Shown one piece after another: positions 9,530-17,747 of a stretch of 40,853 nucleotides of DNA. The stretch is from assembly GCF_003428695.1 (NCBI RefSeq), contig NZ_QURH01000115.1:1-40853 (forward strand), written 5' to 3'. Position 1 is the first letter of the stretch. Every line of letters begins with the position of its first letter. The translations under genes were made by a program, and so were the position numbers. The notes under the pieces are model-generated. The model made no database searches and had not been told where the DNA came from. It worked only from the letters and a program-made list of their open reading frames with translations. Source of the DNA: Actinomadura logoneensis (GTDB taxonomy: Bacteria; Actinomycetota; Actinomycetes; Streptosporangiales; Streptosporangiaceae).

Positions 9530-10261
9530 TCACCAGCGGCCGGTGGCGGCCAGCAGGACGGACGCGGCGGCGACGCCGGCCGTGGAGGTGCGCAGGACGG
9601 TCGGGCCGAGCAGCGACGGACGTCCGCCCGCGGCGGCCAGCCGTTCGACCTCGTCCTCGGTGAGGCCGCCCTCGGGGCCCACCACGACGACGATCTCGCC
9701 CGCCGCGGGCGGCCGGAGCCCGGTCAGCGGCTCGGCGGCCTCCTCGTGCAGCAGGACGGCCGCGGACGCCGCGGCGACGCGCTTCTCCACGTCCGCCGTG
9801 GACGCCAGTTCCGACACGACCGGGAAGTGGGCGCGGCGGGCCTGCTTGGCGGCCTCCCGCGCGGTGGCGCGCCAGCGCCCCAGGGCCTTCTCGCGGCGTT
9901 CGGGCTTCCACTGCGTGATGCAGCGCGCGGCGGACCACGGGACGATCTCGTCCACACCGACCTCGGTCATGGTCTCGACGGCCAGCTCGCCCCGGTCGCC
10001 CTTGGGCAGGGCCTGCACGACCACCAGGCGCGGGGCGGGCTCCGGCACCCTCCGCCGCGACAGGACGTCCAGGTCGAGGGACGCCTTGTCGGCGGCGGTC
10101 ACGACGCACTCGGCCACCAGGCCCGCGCCGTCGGTGAGGTCGACGCGCTCCCCGGCACGCAGCCGCCGCACGGCCGCCGCGTGCCGGCCCTCCGGACCGT
10201 CCAGCAGGACGCGGTCGCCCTCCAGCCGGCCCGGTTCGGCGAGGAACACCGGCACGCTCAC
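9530..10261 (-). CDS. rsmE: 16S rRNA (uracil(1498)-N3)-methyltransferase RsmE
   Basis: The 243-residue SPOUT-class enzyme methylates U1498 of 16S rRNA. An N-terminal PUA-like domain contains EGRHAAAVRRLRAGERVDL. It leads to the catalytic domain with QALPKGDRGELAVETMTEVG, WSAARCITQW and REAAKQARRAHFP. The SAM-binding knot reads VVVVGPEGGLTEDEVERL followed by LGPTVLRTSTAG. I chose GTG 10261 (MSVPVFLAEPG) because GGGGAG lies 6 nt upstream; an in-frame ATG at 10279 lacks such a site. It follows dnaJ by 91 nt in the hrcA-dnaJ-rsmE order usual for actinobacteria. Confidence 0.94.
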   Translation of the reverse strand: MSVPVFLAEPGRLEGDRVLLDGPEGRHAAAVRRLRAGERVDLTDGAGLVAECVVTAADKASLDLDVLSRRRVPEPAPRLVVVQALPKGDRGELAVETMTEVGVDEIVPWSAARCITQWKPERREKALGRWRATAREAAKQARRAHFPVVSELASTADVEKRVAAASAAVLLHEEAAEPLTGLRPPAAGEIVVVVGPEGGLTEDEVERLAAAGGRPSLLGPTVLRTSTAGVAAASVLLAATGRW

Positions 10262-10352
10262 CGGCCGCTCCCCGTCCATCCGGCCCGGCGGCGCGCCCGA
10301 CCACGCGCCCGGACCCGCTCCATGAGTGCCCTTCGCATCGGTACCGGTCGTG

Positions 10353-11489
10353 TCAGTGCTGGTTGAAGACGTCCCGCAGCCGGGAGAAGACGCCGCGCTG
10401 CCCGGGCGCGAACTTCCCGGGCGGGCGCTCCTCGCCGCGCAGGGCGGCGAGGTTGCGCAGCAGGGCCTCCTGCTCCTCGTCCAGCTTCGTCGGGGTCTCG
10501 ACGTTGACGTGGATGTGCAGGTCGCCGCGGCCGGACTCGTTCAGGTGCCGGACGCCGCGCCCGTACAGGCGGATCACCTCGCCGGACTGCGTGCCCGGCT
10601 TGATGTCGATCTCCTCCGCGCCGTCCAGCGTCTCGACGGTGACGCTGGTGCCGAGCGCGGCGGCGGTCATCGGGATGCCGACCGTGCAGTGCAGGTCGTC
10701 GCCCTCCCGCTCGAAGATCGGGTGCGGCTTCTCCACGATCTCCAGGAACAGGTCGCCGGGCGGGCCGCCGCCGGGGCCGACCTCGCCCTCACCCGCGAGC
10801 TGGATGTGGATGCCGTTCTCCACACCCGCCGGGATCTTGACCTTGACCGTGCGCCGGGTGCGGACCCGGCCGTCGCCGGAGCACTCCGGGCACGGGTTGC
10901 GGATCATCGAGCCGAAGCCGCCGCACTGCGGGCACGGCCGGGACGTCATGACCTGGCCGAGGAAGGACCGCTGCACCTGCTGGACCTCGCCCCGGCCCTG
11001 GCACATGTCGCAGGTCTCGGGGTGGGAGCCGGGCGCGGAGCCCTCGCCGTGGCAGGTGTCGCACACCACGGCCGTGTCGATCGACAGCTCGCGCGTGGTG
11101 CCGAACGCCGTCTCGGTCAGGTCGAGCTCGACCCGGAGCGTGGCGTTGCGGCCCCGCCGGGCCCGCGAGCGCGGGCCGCGGGCCGACGCGGTGCCGAAGA
11201 AAGCGTCCATGATGTCGCTGAACGGGAAGCCCGCGCCGAAGCCGCCGGCTCCCGCGCCCGCGCCGCCGCCGGGGGCGAACGGGTCGGCCCCCAGGTCGTA
11301 CATCTCGCGCTTCTTGGGGTCGGAGAGCACCTCGTAGGCCTGGGTGATCTCCTTGAACTTCTCCTGGGTCTCCGGATCCGGGTTGACGTCGGGGTGCAGC
11401 TCGCGGGCGAGCCTCCGGTACGCCTTCTTGATCTCGTCCGGACCGGCGTCGCGGCGGACGCCGAGGGTCCCGTAGTAGTCGTTGGCCAC
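10353..11489 (-). CDS. dnaJ: Chaperone protein DnaJ (HrcA-linked paralogue)
   Basis: The 378-residue type I J-protein has a J domain (1-70) with the HPD motif at 32-34. A Gly/Phe-rich segment follows ([19 protein letters not shown]). The zinc domain has four CxxCxGxG repeats: [24 protein letters not shown] and CPECSGDG. The C-terminal substrate domains end [13 protein letters not shown]. It stimulates DnaK ATPase and delivers unfolded clients. The GTG start directly abuts the hrcA stop, so both are translated from one mRNA controlled by the CIRCE element upstream of hrcA. dnaK is not in this window. Confidence 0.96.
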   Translation of the reverse strand: MANDYYGTLGVRRDAGPDEIKKAYRRLARELHPDVNPDPETQEKFKEITQAYEVLSDPKKREMYDLGADPFAPGGGAGAGAGGFGAGFPFSDIMDAFFGTASARGPRSRARRGRNATLRVELDLTETAFGTTRELSIDTAVVCDTCHGEGSAPGSHPETCDMCQGRGEVQQVQRSFLGQVMTSRPCPQCGGFGSMIRNPCPECSGDGRVRTRRTVKVKIPAGVENGIHIQLAGEGEVGPGGGPPGDLFLEIVEKPHPIFEREGDDLHCTVGIPMTAAALGTSVTVETLDGAEEIDIKPGTQSGEVIRLYGRGVRHLNESGRGDLHIHVNVETPTKLDEEQEALLRNLAALRGEERPPGKFAPGQRGVFSRLRDVFNQH

Positions 11490-12503
11490 CTACGACCCCG
11501 CCAGGATCTGTCCGACGTAGCGTGCCACTGCCCGTACCGCTCCCATCGTGCCGGGATAGTCCATTCGAGTCGGCCCGAGTACACCGAGGCGGGCCAGAGT
11601 GAGGTCGCCGACGCCGTATCCGGCGGCGACCACGGAGGTCGACCGGAGCCCCTCGTCGGGGTTCTCCGTGCCGATCCGAACCGTAACAGTAGAGGAGTCC
11701 GCGGACTCGCCGAGCAGCCGCATCAGCACGACCTGCTCCTCCAGCGCCTCCAGGACGTCCCGGAAGGTGCGGGAGAAGTCGACGGCCGCGAGGTTGGCGG
11801 CGCCGGCGAAGACGACCTTCTCCTCGTGCTTCTCCACCAGCGTCTCCAGCAGGACCGACAGCACCGCCGCGGCGGCGGGCCGCTCCTCCGGGGAGACCTT
11901 CTCGGGCAGGTCGGAGACCGCGCCCGGGACGTCGCCGAACGCCAGGCCGGACAGGCACGTGTTGAGCAGCGCCCGCAGGTGCCCGACCGACTCGTCCGAC
12001 AGCTCGGCGGGGGTCTCGATCACCCGCTGCTCGACCCGTCCGGTGTTGGTGATCAGGACGAGCAGGACCCGCCCGGTCGCGACCGGCACGAGCTCCACGT
12101 GCCGGACGTACGAGCGGGTCAGCGACGGGTACTGCACCACGGCGACCTGCCGGGTCAGCTGGGCGAGCAGCCGGACGGTGCGGCCGACCACGTCGTCCAG
12201 GTCGTAGGCTCCGGACAGGAACGTCTCGATGGCCCGCCGCTCCGCCTTGGAGAGCGGCTTGATCGTGGACAGCCGGTCGACGAACAGCCGGTACCCCTTG
12301 TCGGTGGGGATGCGGCCGGCGCTGGTGTGCGGCTGCTGGATGTAGCCCTGCTCCTCCAGAACGGCCATGTCGTTGCGGATGGTCGCCGGCGACACACCGA
12401 GGTTGTGCCGGTCCACCAAGGCCTTGGAGCCGACCGGCTCGTTGGTGGAGACATAGTCCTCGACTATGGCGCGCAGGACCGCGAGTTTCCGGTCGTCGAG
12501 CAC
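11490..12503 (-). CDS. hrcA: Heat-inducible transcription repressor HrcA
   Basis: The 337-residue repressor has an N-terminal winged helix ([17 protein letters not shown], then [20 protein letters not shown]). The [19 protein letters not shown] signature follows, then the GAF-like HrcA domain and a C-terminal segment ending [12 protein letters not shown] 12503 is preferred over the longer open frame because GGGAGGTGAC sits just upstream and homologues begin VLDDRK. HrcA represses chaperone genes by binding CIRCE, and a CIRCE lies 24 nt upstream of this start. The hrcA-dnaJ operon should therefore be autoregulated and induced by heat. Confidence 0.96.
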   Translation of the reverse strand: MLDDRKLAVLRAIVEDYVSTNEPVGSKALVDRHNLGVSPATIRNDMAVLEEQGYIQQPHTSAGRIPTDKGYRLFVDRLSTIKPLSKAERRAIETFLSGAYDLDDVVGRTVRLLAQLTRQVAVVQYPSLTRSYVRHVELVPVATGRVLLVLITNTGRVEQRVIETPAELSDESVGHLRALLNTCLSGLAFGDVPGAVSDLPEKVSPEERPAAAAVLSVLLETLVEKHEEKVVFAGAANLAAVDFSRTFRDVLEALEEQVVLMRLLGESADSSTVTVRIGTENPDEGLRSTSVVAAGYGVGDLTLARLGVLGPTRMDYPGTMGAVRAVARYVGQILAGS

Positions 12504-12526
12504 GTCGTCACCTCCCTGCCCCCGTA

Positions 12527-12553
12527 CTGGCACTCCATAGTTACGAGTGCCAA
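12527..12553 (-). promoter_or_regulatory. CIRCE operator of the hrcA-dnaJ operon
   Basis: TGGCACTC, a 9-nt spacer and GAGTGCCA form a perfect 8-bp inverted repeat. On the minus strand it reads TTGGCACTC-N9-GAGTGCCAG, against the CIRCE consensus TTAGCACTC-N9-GAGTGCTAA. It lies immediately upstream of hrcA, where HrcA autoregulation is expected. Confidence 0.95.
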
Positions 12554-12630
12554 GTGTACGACCCTGGTGGGACATCCCGGATCCGCCCGGAGCATGGTTT
12601 CGCGACGCGGACCGTCCGGTGGGGGCCGCT

Positions 12631-12645
12631 CCCGAACCGTTCGGG
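12631..12645. promoter_or_regulatory. Small palindrome between hrcA and the DUF3097 gene
   Basis: CCCGAA, CCG, TTCGGG: a 6-bp inverted repeat with a 3-nt centre, just upstream of the candidate -10 at 12652. It could be an operator for the divergent DUF3097 gene. No regulator is implied by the sequence. Confidence 0.25.
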
Positions 12646-12651
12646 AGTCGT

Positions 12652-12657
12652 TATTGT
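12652..12657 (+). promoter_or_regulatory. -10 hexamer of a probable leaderless promoter (DUF3097 gene)
   Basis: TATTGT is followed by 8 nt and then GTG 12666, with no Shine-Dalgarno sequence between. Confidence 0.4.
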
Positions 12658-12665
12658 CGTGCCCC

Positions 12666-13490
12666 GTGCGGAGCAAGGACTACGGTGACGACGTTCTGGC
12701 GGGCGACTGGCGGCGGCCCCTGAAGGGCACGATCCCGGACGTCCCGGCCGAACCCGGCCTGGTCGCCGAGGACCCCGCGAGCGGGTTCTGCGGCGCGGTC
12801 GTCGGCTGCGACAAGTTCGGCGTGACGCTGGAGGACCGGCACGGCAGGCGCCGCCTCTTCCCGCTGGCCAAGGCGGGTTTCCTGATCGACGGTAAGCCGG
12901 TGACGCTGGTGCGGCCGGGGCCTTCCGCGCCCGCGGGGCCGGTGCGCTCGGCGTCCGGGTCGATCGCGGTGCGGGGGCTGCGCGCCCGGGTGGCCAAGGA
13001 GTCGCGGATCTACGTCGAGGGCGCCCACGACGCCGAGCTGGTCGAGAAGATCTGGGGCCACGACCTGCGCGTGGAGGGCGTGGCCGTGGAGTTCCTGGAG
13101 GGCGTGGACGATCTGCCCGCGATCGTCGAGGAGTTCGGCCCGCAGGAGGGCAGGCGGCTGGGCGTCCTGGTGGACCACCTGGTCGAGGGGTCCAAGGAGA
13201 GCCGGATCGCCGCCCGGATCTCCTCCCCCTACGTGCTGGTGACCGGGCACCCCTTCATCGACATCTGGGAGGCGGTCAAGCCGTCCGTGGTCGGCATCCG
13301 GGCCTGGCCCCGCGTCCCGCGCGGCGTCCCCTGGAAGGAGGGCGTGCTGGAGGCGCTGGGCTGGCGGATGGAGACCGGGGAGGCCTGGAAGCGCATCCTG
13401 GGCCGGGTGGAGAGCTATGCCGACCTGGAGCCGGAGCTGCTGGGCCGGGTCGAGGAGCTCATCGACTTCGTGACCGCGCCGTCGGCGTAG
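12666..13490 (+). CDS. DUF3097 family protein
   Basis: The 274-residue product begins MRSKDYGDDVLAGDWRRPLK and shows the conserved actinobacterial blocks of DUF3097. These are VPAEPGLVAEDPASGFCGAV, TLEDRHGRRRLFPL, SRIYVEGAHDAELVEKIWG and LGVLVDHLVEGSKESRIA, plus TGHPFIDIWEAVKP. VEGAHDAELVEK and LVDHLVEGSKE have the acidic pattern of a TOPRIM-like fold, suggesting nucleic-acid or nucleotide chemistry; this is inference. It is divergent from hrcA, with about 160 nt between the starts. The GTG start fits family length. Its biochemical role is not established as far as I know. Confidence 0.88.
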   Translation: MRSKDYGDDVLAGDWRRPLKGTIPDVPAEPGLVAEDPASGFCGAVVGCDKFGVTLEDRHGRRRLFPLAKAGFLIDGKPVTLVRPGPSAPAGPVRSASGSIAVRGLRARVAKESRIYVEGAHDAELVEKIWGHDLRVEGVAVEFLEGVDDLPAIVEEFGPQEGRRLGVLVDHLVEGSKESRIAARISSPYVLVTGHPFIDIWEAVKPSVVGIRAWPRVPRGVPWKEGVLEALGWRMETGEAWKRILGRVESYADLEPELLGRVEELIDFVTAPSA

Positions 13491-13711
13491 ACGCCTTCTG
13501 ATCGCCCCTCCCGGGCGGCCTGCCGCATGGCCTGCCGGGCCTTTTCTGGCTGCCTGCCAAGCGGCCGGTCGGTGATCACACTCGAGAATTCCTGCGCATT
13601 TTTACCTAAACGTCGCATTTATTCCGGCTCTCGCGGAATACCGGATAGCAATCGGTCAGTTACCGGTTGTAGGACGTGTCCGCGTGTTCTCGCGCCAGAG
13701 GGGGCCAGGAG

Positions 13712-14386
13712 ATGACCAGCCGCGGCAGAACACTCACGCAGGGGCGACAGTCCGTCCTCGTCCGTCCCGCACGCGCCCAGGAAGTGTTCGTGCACGCCCA
13801 GGAGGTCCGTGTGCTGCGGACCCAGGACGCTCACGAGCAGGAGACCCGCGACCACGAGATCCCGGGCCGGCCGTCCGGCGTCGGCGAGGCGGATGACCCG
13901 CTGCCGCCGCCCGGCCTCGGACGGCGGGTGTTCGTCGGCGAGTCCGACTGGACGCCGGCCGAACTCGGCATGCCGCTGCCCCCGCCGGTCACACCGTGGG
14001 AGCGCGACAAGGCCGGATGGGTCGAGCTGAGCGGCCTCATCGGGATGTCCGCGGCGGCCGTGTTCTCGGCCTTCACGCTGGGCCTGCTCGGCCTGGCCAC
14101 CTGGATCGCGCCGTTCGTCTTCCACCTCGTCTACCGCAACCGGTCGCCGTTCGTCCGCTACCACGCGGCGCAGGCGCTGAACGTCCAGCTCACCAGCATG
14201 ATCGTGGGGCTGGGCGCGGTCCTGCTGTCGCTCGCCACGCTCGGCCTGGCCGCGGTGCTCGCGATCCCGCTGGCGGTGATCTTCTGGGTCGCCCAGTTCG
14301 TGTTCGTGATCATCGCGACCTCGCGCGCCGAGGCGGGCGAGTGGTACGCCATCCCGGCGTTCCTCGCCTGGCCGATGGTGCACTGA
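13712..14386 (+). CDS. DUF4870 family membrane protein with long polar N-terminus
   Basis: The 224-residue product has a polar N-terminus of about 110 residues (Arg/Glu-rich, then Pro-rich PLPPPGLGRR and MPLPPPVTPW). The DUF4870 core has three to four hydrophobic helices: LSGLIGMSAAAVFSAFTLGL, a re-entrant WIAPFVFHLVYRNRSPFVRYHAAQ signature, and two further TMs. It ends EWYAIPAFLAWPMVH. The FVRxHAAQ motif is shared with the second DUF4870 protein at 19457. ATG 13712 was chosen because of the purine-rich agaggggg and agga stretch upstream. A 13-bp hairpin terminator follows the stop. DUF4870/Tic20-like proteins have no settled function. Confidence 0.82.
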   Translation: MTSRGRTLTQGRQSVLVRPARAQEVFVHAQEVRVLRTQDAHEQETRDHEIPGRPSGVGEADDPLPPPGLGRRVFVGESDWTPAELGMPLPPPVTPWERDKAGWVELSGLIGMSAAAVFSAFTLGLLGLATWIAPFVFHLVYRNRSPFVRYHAAQALNVQLTSMIVGLGAVLLSLATLGLAAVLAIPLAVIFWVAQFVFVIIATSRAEAGEWYAIPAFLAWPMVH

Positions 14387-14401
14387 GACCCGCGGATCGG
14401 G

Positions 14402-14431
14402 GAGCTCCGCCCGGCCTCCCGGGCGGAGCTC
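14402..14431. terminator. Hairpin terminator between DUF4870 gene and hemW
   Basis: GAGCTCCGCCCGG, loop cctc, CCGGGCGGAGCTC: a perfect 13-bp stem 16 nt after the DUF4870 stop. hemW converges on it from the other side (stop 14530), so it may act in both directions. There is no T-tract, as is common in high-GC actinobacteria. Confidence 0.7.
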
Positions 14432-14529
14432 GGCACGCTGCGAAGGGCTTGGCGGCACCGGCTCGGTACGGCGCGGCCCGGCTTGGCGTCGGGCGGCCCA
14501 GTGCGGCCTGGGGCGGTCCGGTGCAGTCG

Positions 14530-15732
14530 TCAGGTGAGGTCGCGGACGACGGCGTCCGCGAGGAGCCGCCCGCGCAGGGTCAGGACGGCGCGGCCGTCGC
14601 GCACCGGCTCCAGCAGGCCGTCCGCGACCAGGTCCCGGACGGTCCCGACGTCCAGCAGGTCGACGGGGCAGCCGTCCGCGAGCCGCAGCTCCAGCATGAT
14701 CCGCTCGACGTCCCGGTCCTCGGCGGTGAGGATCTCCCGCGCGTGCGCCGGGGTGACGCCCTCGGCGAGCCGGGACGCGTACGCGGCGGGGTGCTTGACG
14801 TTCCACCAGCGCGTCCCGCCGACGTGGCTGTGCGCGCCGGGGCCGACGCCCCACCAGTCCGCGCCCGTCCAGTACAGGAGGTTGTGGCGGCAGGCGGCGT
14901 CCGCGTCCCGCGCCCAGTTGGAGATCTCGTACCAGCGCAGGCCGCGGGCGGACAGCATCTCGTCGGCCATCAGGTACCGGTCGGCCATCGCGTCGTCGTC
15001 CGGCGCGGCCAGCTCACCCCGCCTGACCTGCGCGGCGAGGCGCGTGCCGTCCTCGACGATCAGCGCGTACGCCGAGACGTGGTCGGGCTCGCACGCCAGC
15101 GCCGCCTCCAGGGACGCCCGCCAGTCGTCGTCGCTCTCCCCCGGCGTCCCGTAGATCAGGTCCAGGTTGACGTGCTCGAACCCCGCGGCGCGCGTCCACT
15201 CGACCACCTGGGGGACGCGGCCGGGCGTGTGCGTGCGGTCGAGCACCTTCAGGACGTGCTCGCGCGCGCTCTGCATGCCGTACGAGACGCGGGTGAAGCC
15301 GACCTCCCGCAGGCGCGCGAGATACGCCCCGTCCACCGACTCGGGGTTGGCCTCGGTCGTGATCTCCGCGCCCGGCGCGAGGCCGAACTCCTTGTCGATC
15401 ACGTCCAGCACGTGGCCCAGGTCGTCCGGGGAGAGCAGCGTCGGCGTGCCGCCGCCGACGAAGACCGTCTCGACGGGCAGGTCCGCGTCGCCCAGCACCC
15501 GGCGGGCCATCCGGACCTCGGCGACCGCCGTCTCCGCGTAGGAGTCGCGGCTCGCGCCCGGGCCGAGCTCGGTGGCCGTGTAGGTGTTGAAGTCGCAGTA
15601 GCCGCAGCGGGTCACGCAGAACGGCACATGGACGTAGAACGCGAACGGGCGCGTGCCGAGCCCCGCGAGGGCGCTGCCGGGCAGCGTCCCGTCGGCGGGA
15701 ACCGGATCTCCGTCGGGAAGGGTCGAGGGCAC
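14530..15732 (-). CDS. hemW: Radical SAM protein HemW (heme chaperone, HemN-like)
   Basis: The 400-residue product has the radical-SAM cluster motif CVTRCGYCDFNTYT (Cys39, Cys43, Cys46) after FAFYVHVPF. Downstream are FVGGGTPTLLSPDDL, TEANPESVDGAYL, RVSYGMQSAREHVLKVLDRT and NLDLIYGTPGESDDDW. The C-terminal HemN domain includes WEISNWA-type RWYEISNWARDADAACRHN and YWTGADWWGVGPGAHSHVGG. Proteins of this subgroup are usually annotated as oxygen-independent coproporphyrinogen oxidase, but HemW inserts heme into respiratory proteins and lacks the extra HemN cysteine. The start is GTG 15732. It belongs to the lepA-hemW-hrcA neighbourhood, here separated from lepA by about 5.4 kb of accessory genes. 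Confidence 0.93.
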   Translation of the reverse strand: MPSTLPDGDPVPADGTLPGSALAGLGTRPFAFYVHVPFCVTRCGYCDFNTYTATELGPGASRDSYAETAVAEVRMARRVLGDADLPVETVFVGGGTPTLLSPDDLGHVLDVIDKEFGLAPGAEITTEANPESVDGAYLARLREVGFTRVSYGMQSAREHVLKVLDRTHTPGRVPQVVEWTRAAGFEHVNLDLIYGTPGESDDDWRASLEAALACEPDHVSAYALIVEDGTRLAAQVRRGELAAPDDDAMADRYLMADEMLSARGLRWYEISNWARDADAACRHNLLYWTGADWWGVGPGAHSHVGGTRWWNVKHPAAYASRLAEGVTPAHAREILTAEDRDVERIMLELRLADGCPVDLLDVGTVRDLVADGLLEPVRDGRAVLTLRGRLLADAVVRDLT

Positions 15733-15956
15733 CCCTCAAGTCTGCCCGCCCCACCACCCTGCTCCGTCCGTCGCCACGTCTTGGCGGGGCTCGTCGGCGG
15801 CCCCCTCCCCCGGCCGGTCGGCATACCCCGTCCTACTCGAGTCCGCTGGGGCGTGCTGCTCAGGGTGCCCGTCACCGCCACTCGGGCTCTCCCCCGTGCT
15901 CGCGGCCGTCGGCCGGCCGGACCGGGGCGTCGGCGCGGCCGTGCTCGGGGGCGCCG

Positions 15957-16418
15957 TCAGCGGGCGCGGAGGGCCGGACCGGCCTCGCGGAGCTTGGCGC
16001 GCAGCCAGCCGGGGATGTGCTCCTCGGCGCGGGGGAAGCGGTCCAGGTCCTGGCGGTAGGCGGACGCCCCGAGCGGCGGGGTGAAGTCGGGCTCGCCGTT
16101 GTAGTCGAACTCCACGCTGAACCGCCCGGAGCGCTCGACCCACAGCCGCGCGGTGAACCAGGCCCCCCGGTCGCGCCGGTACATCGCGCGGCGCAGCTCG
16201 TCCATCCGGCCGACGGCCTGGCCCGGCGGCATCGCGGTCCGGGAGCGTCCGTCCGGCCCGGTGATCTCGAAGGTGGCGCTGTCGATGCCGACCGTGGCGC
16301 GGAACTCCAGCCCGAGCCTGTCCCACTCACCCTGTGCCGCCGACCGCAGGGCGCGGACGGCCCCGTTCACCGCCTGGCGCTCGCGCGGACTGCGGAGAAC
16401 CTGCTCGGAGTCGGACAC
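15957..16418 (-). CDS. YezG/DUF600-like small protein (immunity-type fold)
   Basis: The 153-residue product begins VSDSEQVLRSPRERQAVNGA. It contains EFRATVGIDSATFEITGPDG, MYRRDRGAWFTARLWVERSG and RFSVEFDYNGEPDFTPPLGA, then YRQDLDRFPRAEEHIPGWL. The run of aromatic strand, acidic FDY and FPR-x-x-E-x-IPxWL resembles YezG/DUF600-type proteins, the immunity partners of LXG/polymorphic toxins. In actinobacteria many are orphan genes. The GTG at 16418 has GGAGG 7 nt upstream. No toxin gene adjoins it. It is divergent from the unknown gene at 16730. Function as an immunity protein is inference from the fold resemblance only. Confidence 0.7.
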   Translation of the reverse strand: MSDSEQVLRSPRERQAVNGAVRALRSAAQGEWDRLGLEFRATVGIDSATFEITGPDGRSRTAMPPGQAVGRMDELRRAMYRRDRGAWFTARLWVERSGRFSVEFDYNGEPDFTPPLGASAYRQDLDRFPRAEEHIPGWLRAKLREAGPALRAR

Positions 16419-16729
16419 GATGGAACCTCCGGACGAAACGGGAGCGGCAGGACGGCCGACGCGGAACCGGCGTCCCGTGGCGGCCGGAACCCCTGGCGAG
16501 GCCGTCCCCGACGACGGTACCGACATGTCGGCGCAGGCCAAGCTCGGCCCGCCGTGTCGCGCCCAACCCGGCCCGTCCCGCCCTGGGACACCCCGGACAT
16601 CCCGCCGTGATCATCCCGAAGCCCCGCCCACCCCCGACGAGCAGCAGCACCCGGCGGCGTTCGGCGCTGGCGGTGGCCGGGGGCGTTGGCGGGGGCCGGT
16701 GGGGAGATGGGGGCGGATAGGGTCGCGGG
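16419..16729. other. Divergent intergenic region
   Basis: This 311-nt stretch separates the YezG-like gene from the plus-strand gene at 16730. Frames crossing it are GC-driven and lack ribosome sites or recognisable families. It contains the start signals of both flanking genes and nothing else I can identify. Confidence 0.4.
16718..16723 (+). promoter_or_regulatory. -10 hexamer of a probable leaderless promoter
   Basis: TAGGGT is followed by 6 nt and then GTG 16730. No Shine-Dalgarno sequence separates them. Confidence 0.4.
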
Positions 16730-17599
16730 GTGGGATGGGAACGAGGGCTGGTGCCCGCGCGTGTCACGTTGCGCGGCAGGGAGGACGGCTGGGCCTGGAC
16801 CGTCGTCTCCGAGTGCGGACGCTCCGGCGACGAGCGGCTTCCCGGGACCGGCACGCGCTGGCAGGCGGGCGTCCGCCGCGCGGATCCCGAGCCGCCGTGG
16901 TGGACCGGGCACCTCGCCGAGGTCGCCGAGGGCCTGCGCGAGATGGTGGGCCGGCGGCTCACCGACCGGACCTTCACCGAGCTCGGCGTGGAGGCCGAGA
17001 TCTCCTGGTTCGCGGTGCGCGAGCCGGTCGAGTGGGAGGGTCTGGTCACGCTGCGCGACCCCGATCCGGCGCGGTTCCCGGGCGAGGTCCCGCCGTTCCT
17101 GGTCACCTTCCAGCCGGGCCGCGGCGCCGTGCTGCCGGACGACCACCTGCTGTTCTCCACCGAGGCCGCCGACGTCTGGACGACCCTCGCCTCCATCGCC
17201 GAGCGCTGCGGGGCGCCCGCGCCGCGCGCGCGGTTCCTGTGCGGCTGGGCCGGGCACCGCGCCGTCCAGATCGGCCGCGGCATGCTGGAGGCGTCCACCG
17301 AGATCGACCCGGACGGCGTGGAACGGCTCGCGCAGGTCTCCACCTGGCGCACGCCGGGCTGGGCGGGCAACCCGGAACTGCGTCCCCGCCTGGACGGCAT
17401 CGACCTGCTCGACGAGCCCGCCGCCGACGTCACGGGCCTGTTCCGCGAGCTCGGGCACGAGGTCGTGGAGCGCGGACCGTCCGTCCACGTGGCCGCGATG
17501 GGGCTGTACCTGACCCGCCCGCACGACGCGCCGGAGTCGTTCGCGTTCAGCGGCGCGTCCCTGACGTTCCCGCGCGCCCTCGCCGACGGCCTCCGCTGA
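16730..17599 (+). CDS. Hypothetical protein, no recognised family
   Basis: The 289-residue soluble protein begins MGWERGLVPARVTLRGREDG and has no signal peptide or TM helix. Notable blocks are RRADPEPPWWTGHLAEVAEG, FTELGVEAEISWFAVREPVE, LLFSTEAADVWTTLASIAER, CGWAGHRAVQIGRGMLEAST and DVTGLFRELGHEVVERGP, with SFAFSGASLTFPRA near the end. The composition (many Trp, acidic loops) is that of a real protein, and third-position GC is consistent with coding. The C-terminal part loosely recalls immunity-type domains, and it diverges from a YezG-like gene, but I cannot assign it. The GTG start is supported by the leaderless -10. A 27-bp repeat array follows the stop by 4 nt. Confidence 0.75.
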   Translation: MGWERGLVPARVTLRGREDGWAWTVVSECGRSGDERLPGTGTRWQAGVRRADPEPPWWTGHLAEVAEGLREMVGRRLTDRTFTELGVEAEISWFAVREPVEWEGLVTLRDPDPARFPGEVPPFLVTFQPGRGAVLPDDHLLFSTEAADVWTTLASIAERCGAPAPRARFLCGWAGHRAVQIGRGMLEASTEIDPDGVERLAQVSTWRTPGWAGNPELRPRLDGIDLLDEPAADVTGLFRELGHEVVERGPSVHVAAMGLYLTRPHDAPESFAFSGASLTFPRALADGLR

Positions 17600-17603
17600 C
17601 CGC

Positions 17604-17684
17604 GCCGGATTCGCCGGTTCCCCACGAAGCGCCGGGTTCGCCGGTTCCCCACGAAGCGCCGGGTTCGCCGGTTCCCCACGAAGC
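17604..17684. repeat. Three tandem copies of a 27-bp repeat
   Basis: The unit is gccgggttcgccggttcccc followed by acgaagc. It occurs at 17604-17630, 17631-17657 and 17658-17684. The first copy differs by one base (ggatt for gggtt), and the other two are identical. It begins 4 nt after the stop of the preceding gene. Near-identity suggests recent slippage or amplification. Confidence 0.95.
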
Positions 17685-17733
17685 CGACACACATCGGGGA
17701 TCTTCCTTTCACCGGCCCGCAATCAACCGCGCC

Positions 17734-17739
17734 TAGCTT
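17734..17739 (+). promoter_or_regulatory. -10 hexamer of a probable leaderless promoter
   Basis: TAGCTT is followed by 8 nt and then ATG 17748. There is no ribosome-binding site before the start. Confidence 0.35.
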
Positions 17740-17747
17740 CCGGGCTC

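Noticed and set aside
10326..12665. Plus-strand open frame in phase with the DUF3097 gene across dnaJ and hrcA
   Set aside because: It is antisense to two clearly identified genes, and the DUF3097 similarity begins only at 12666.
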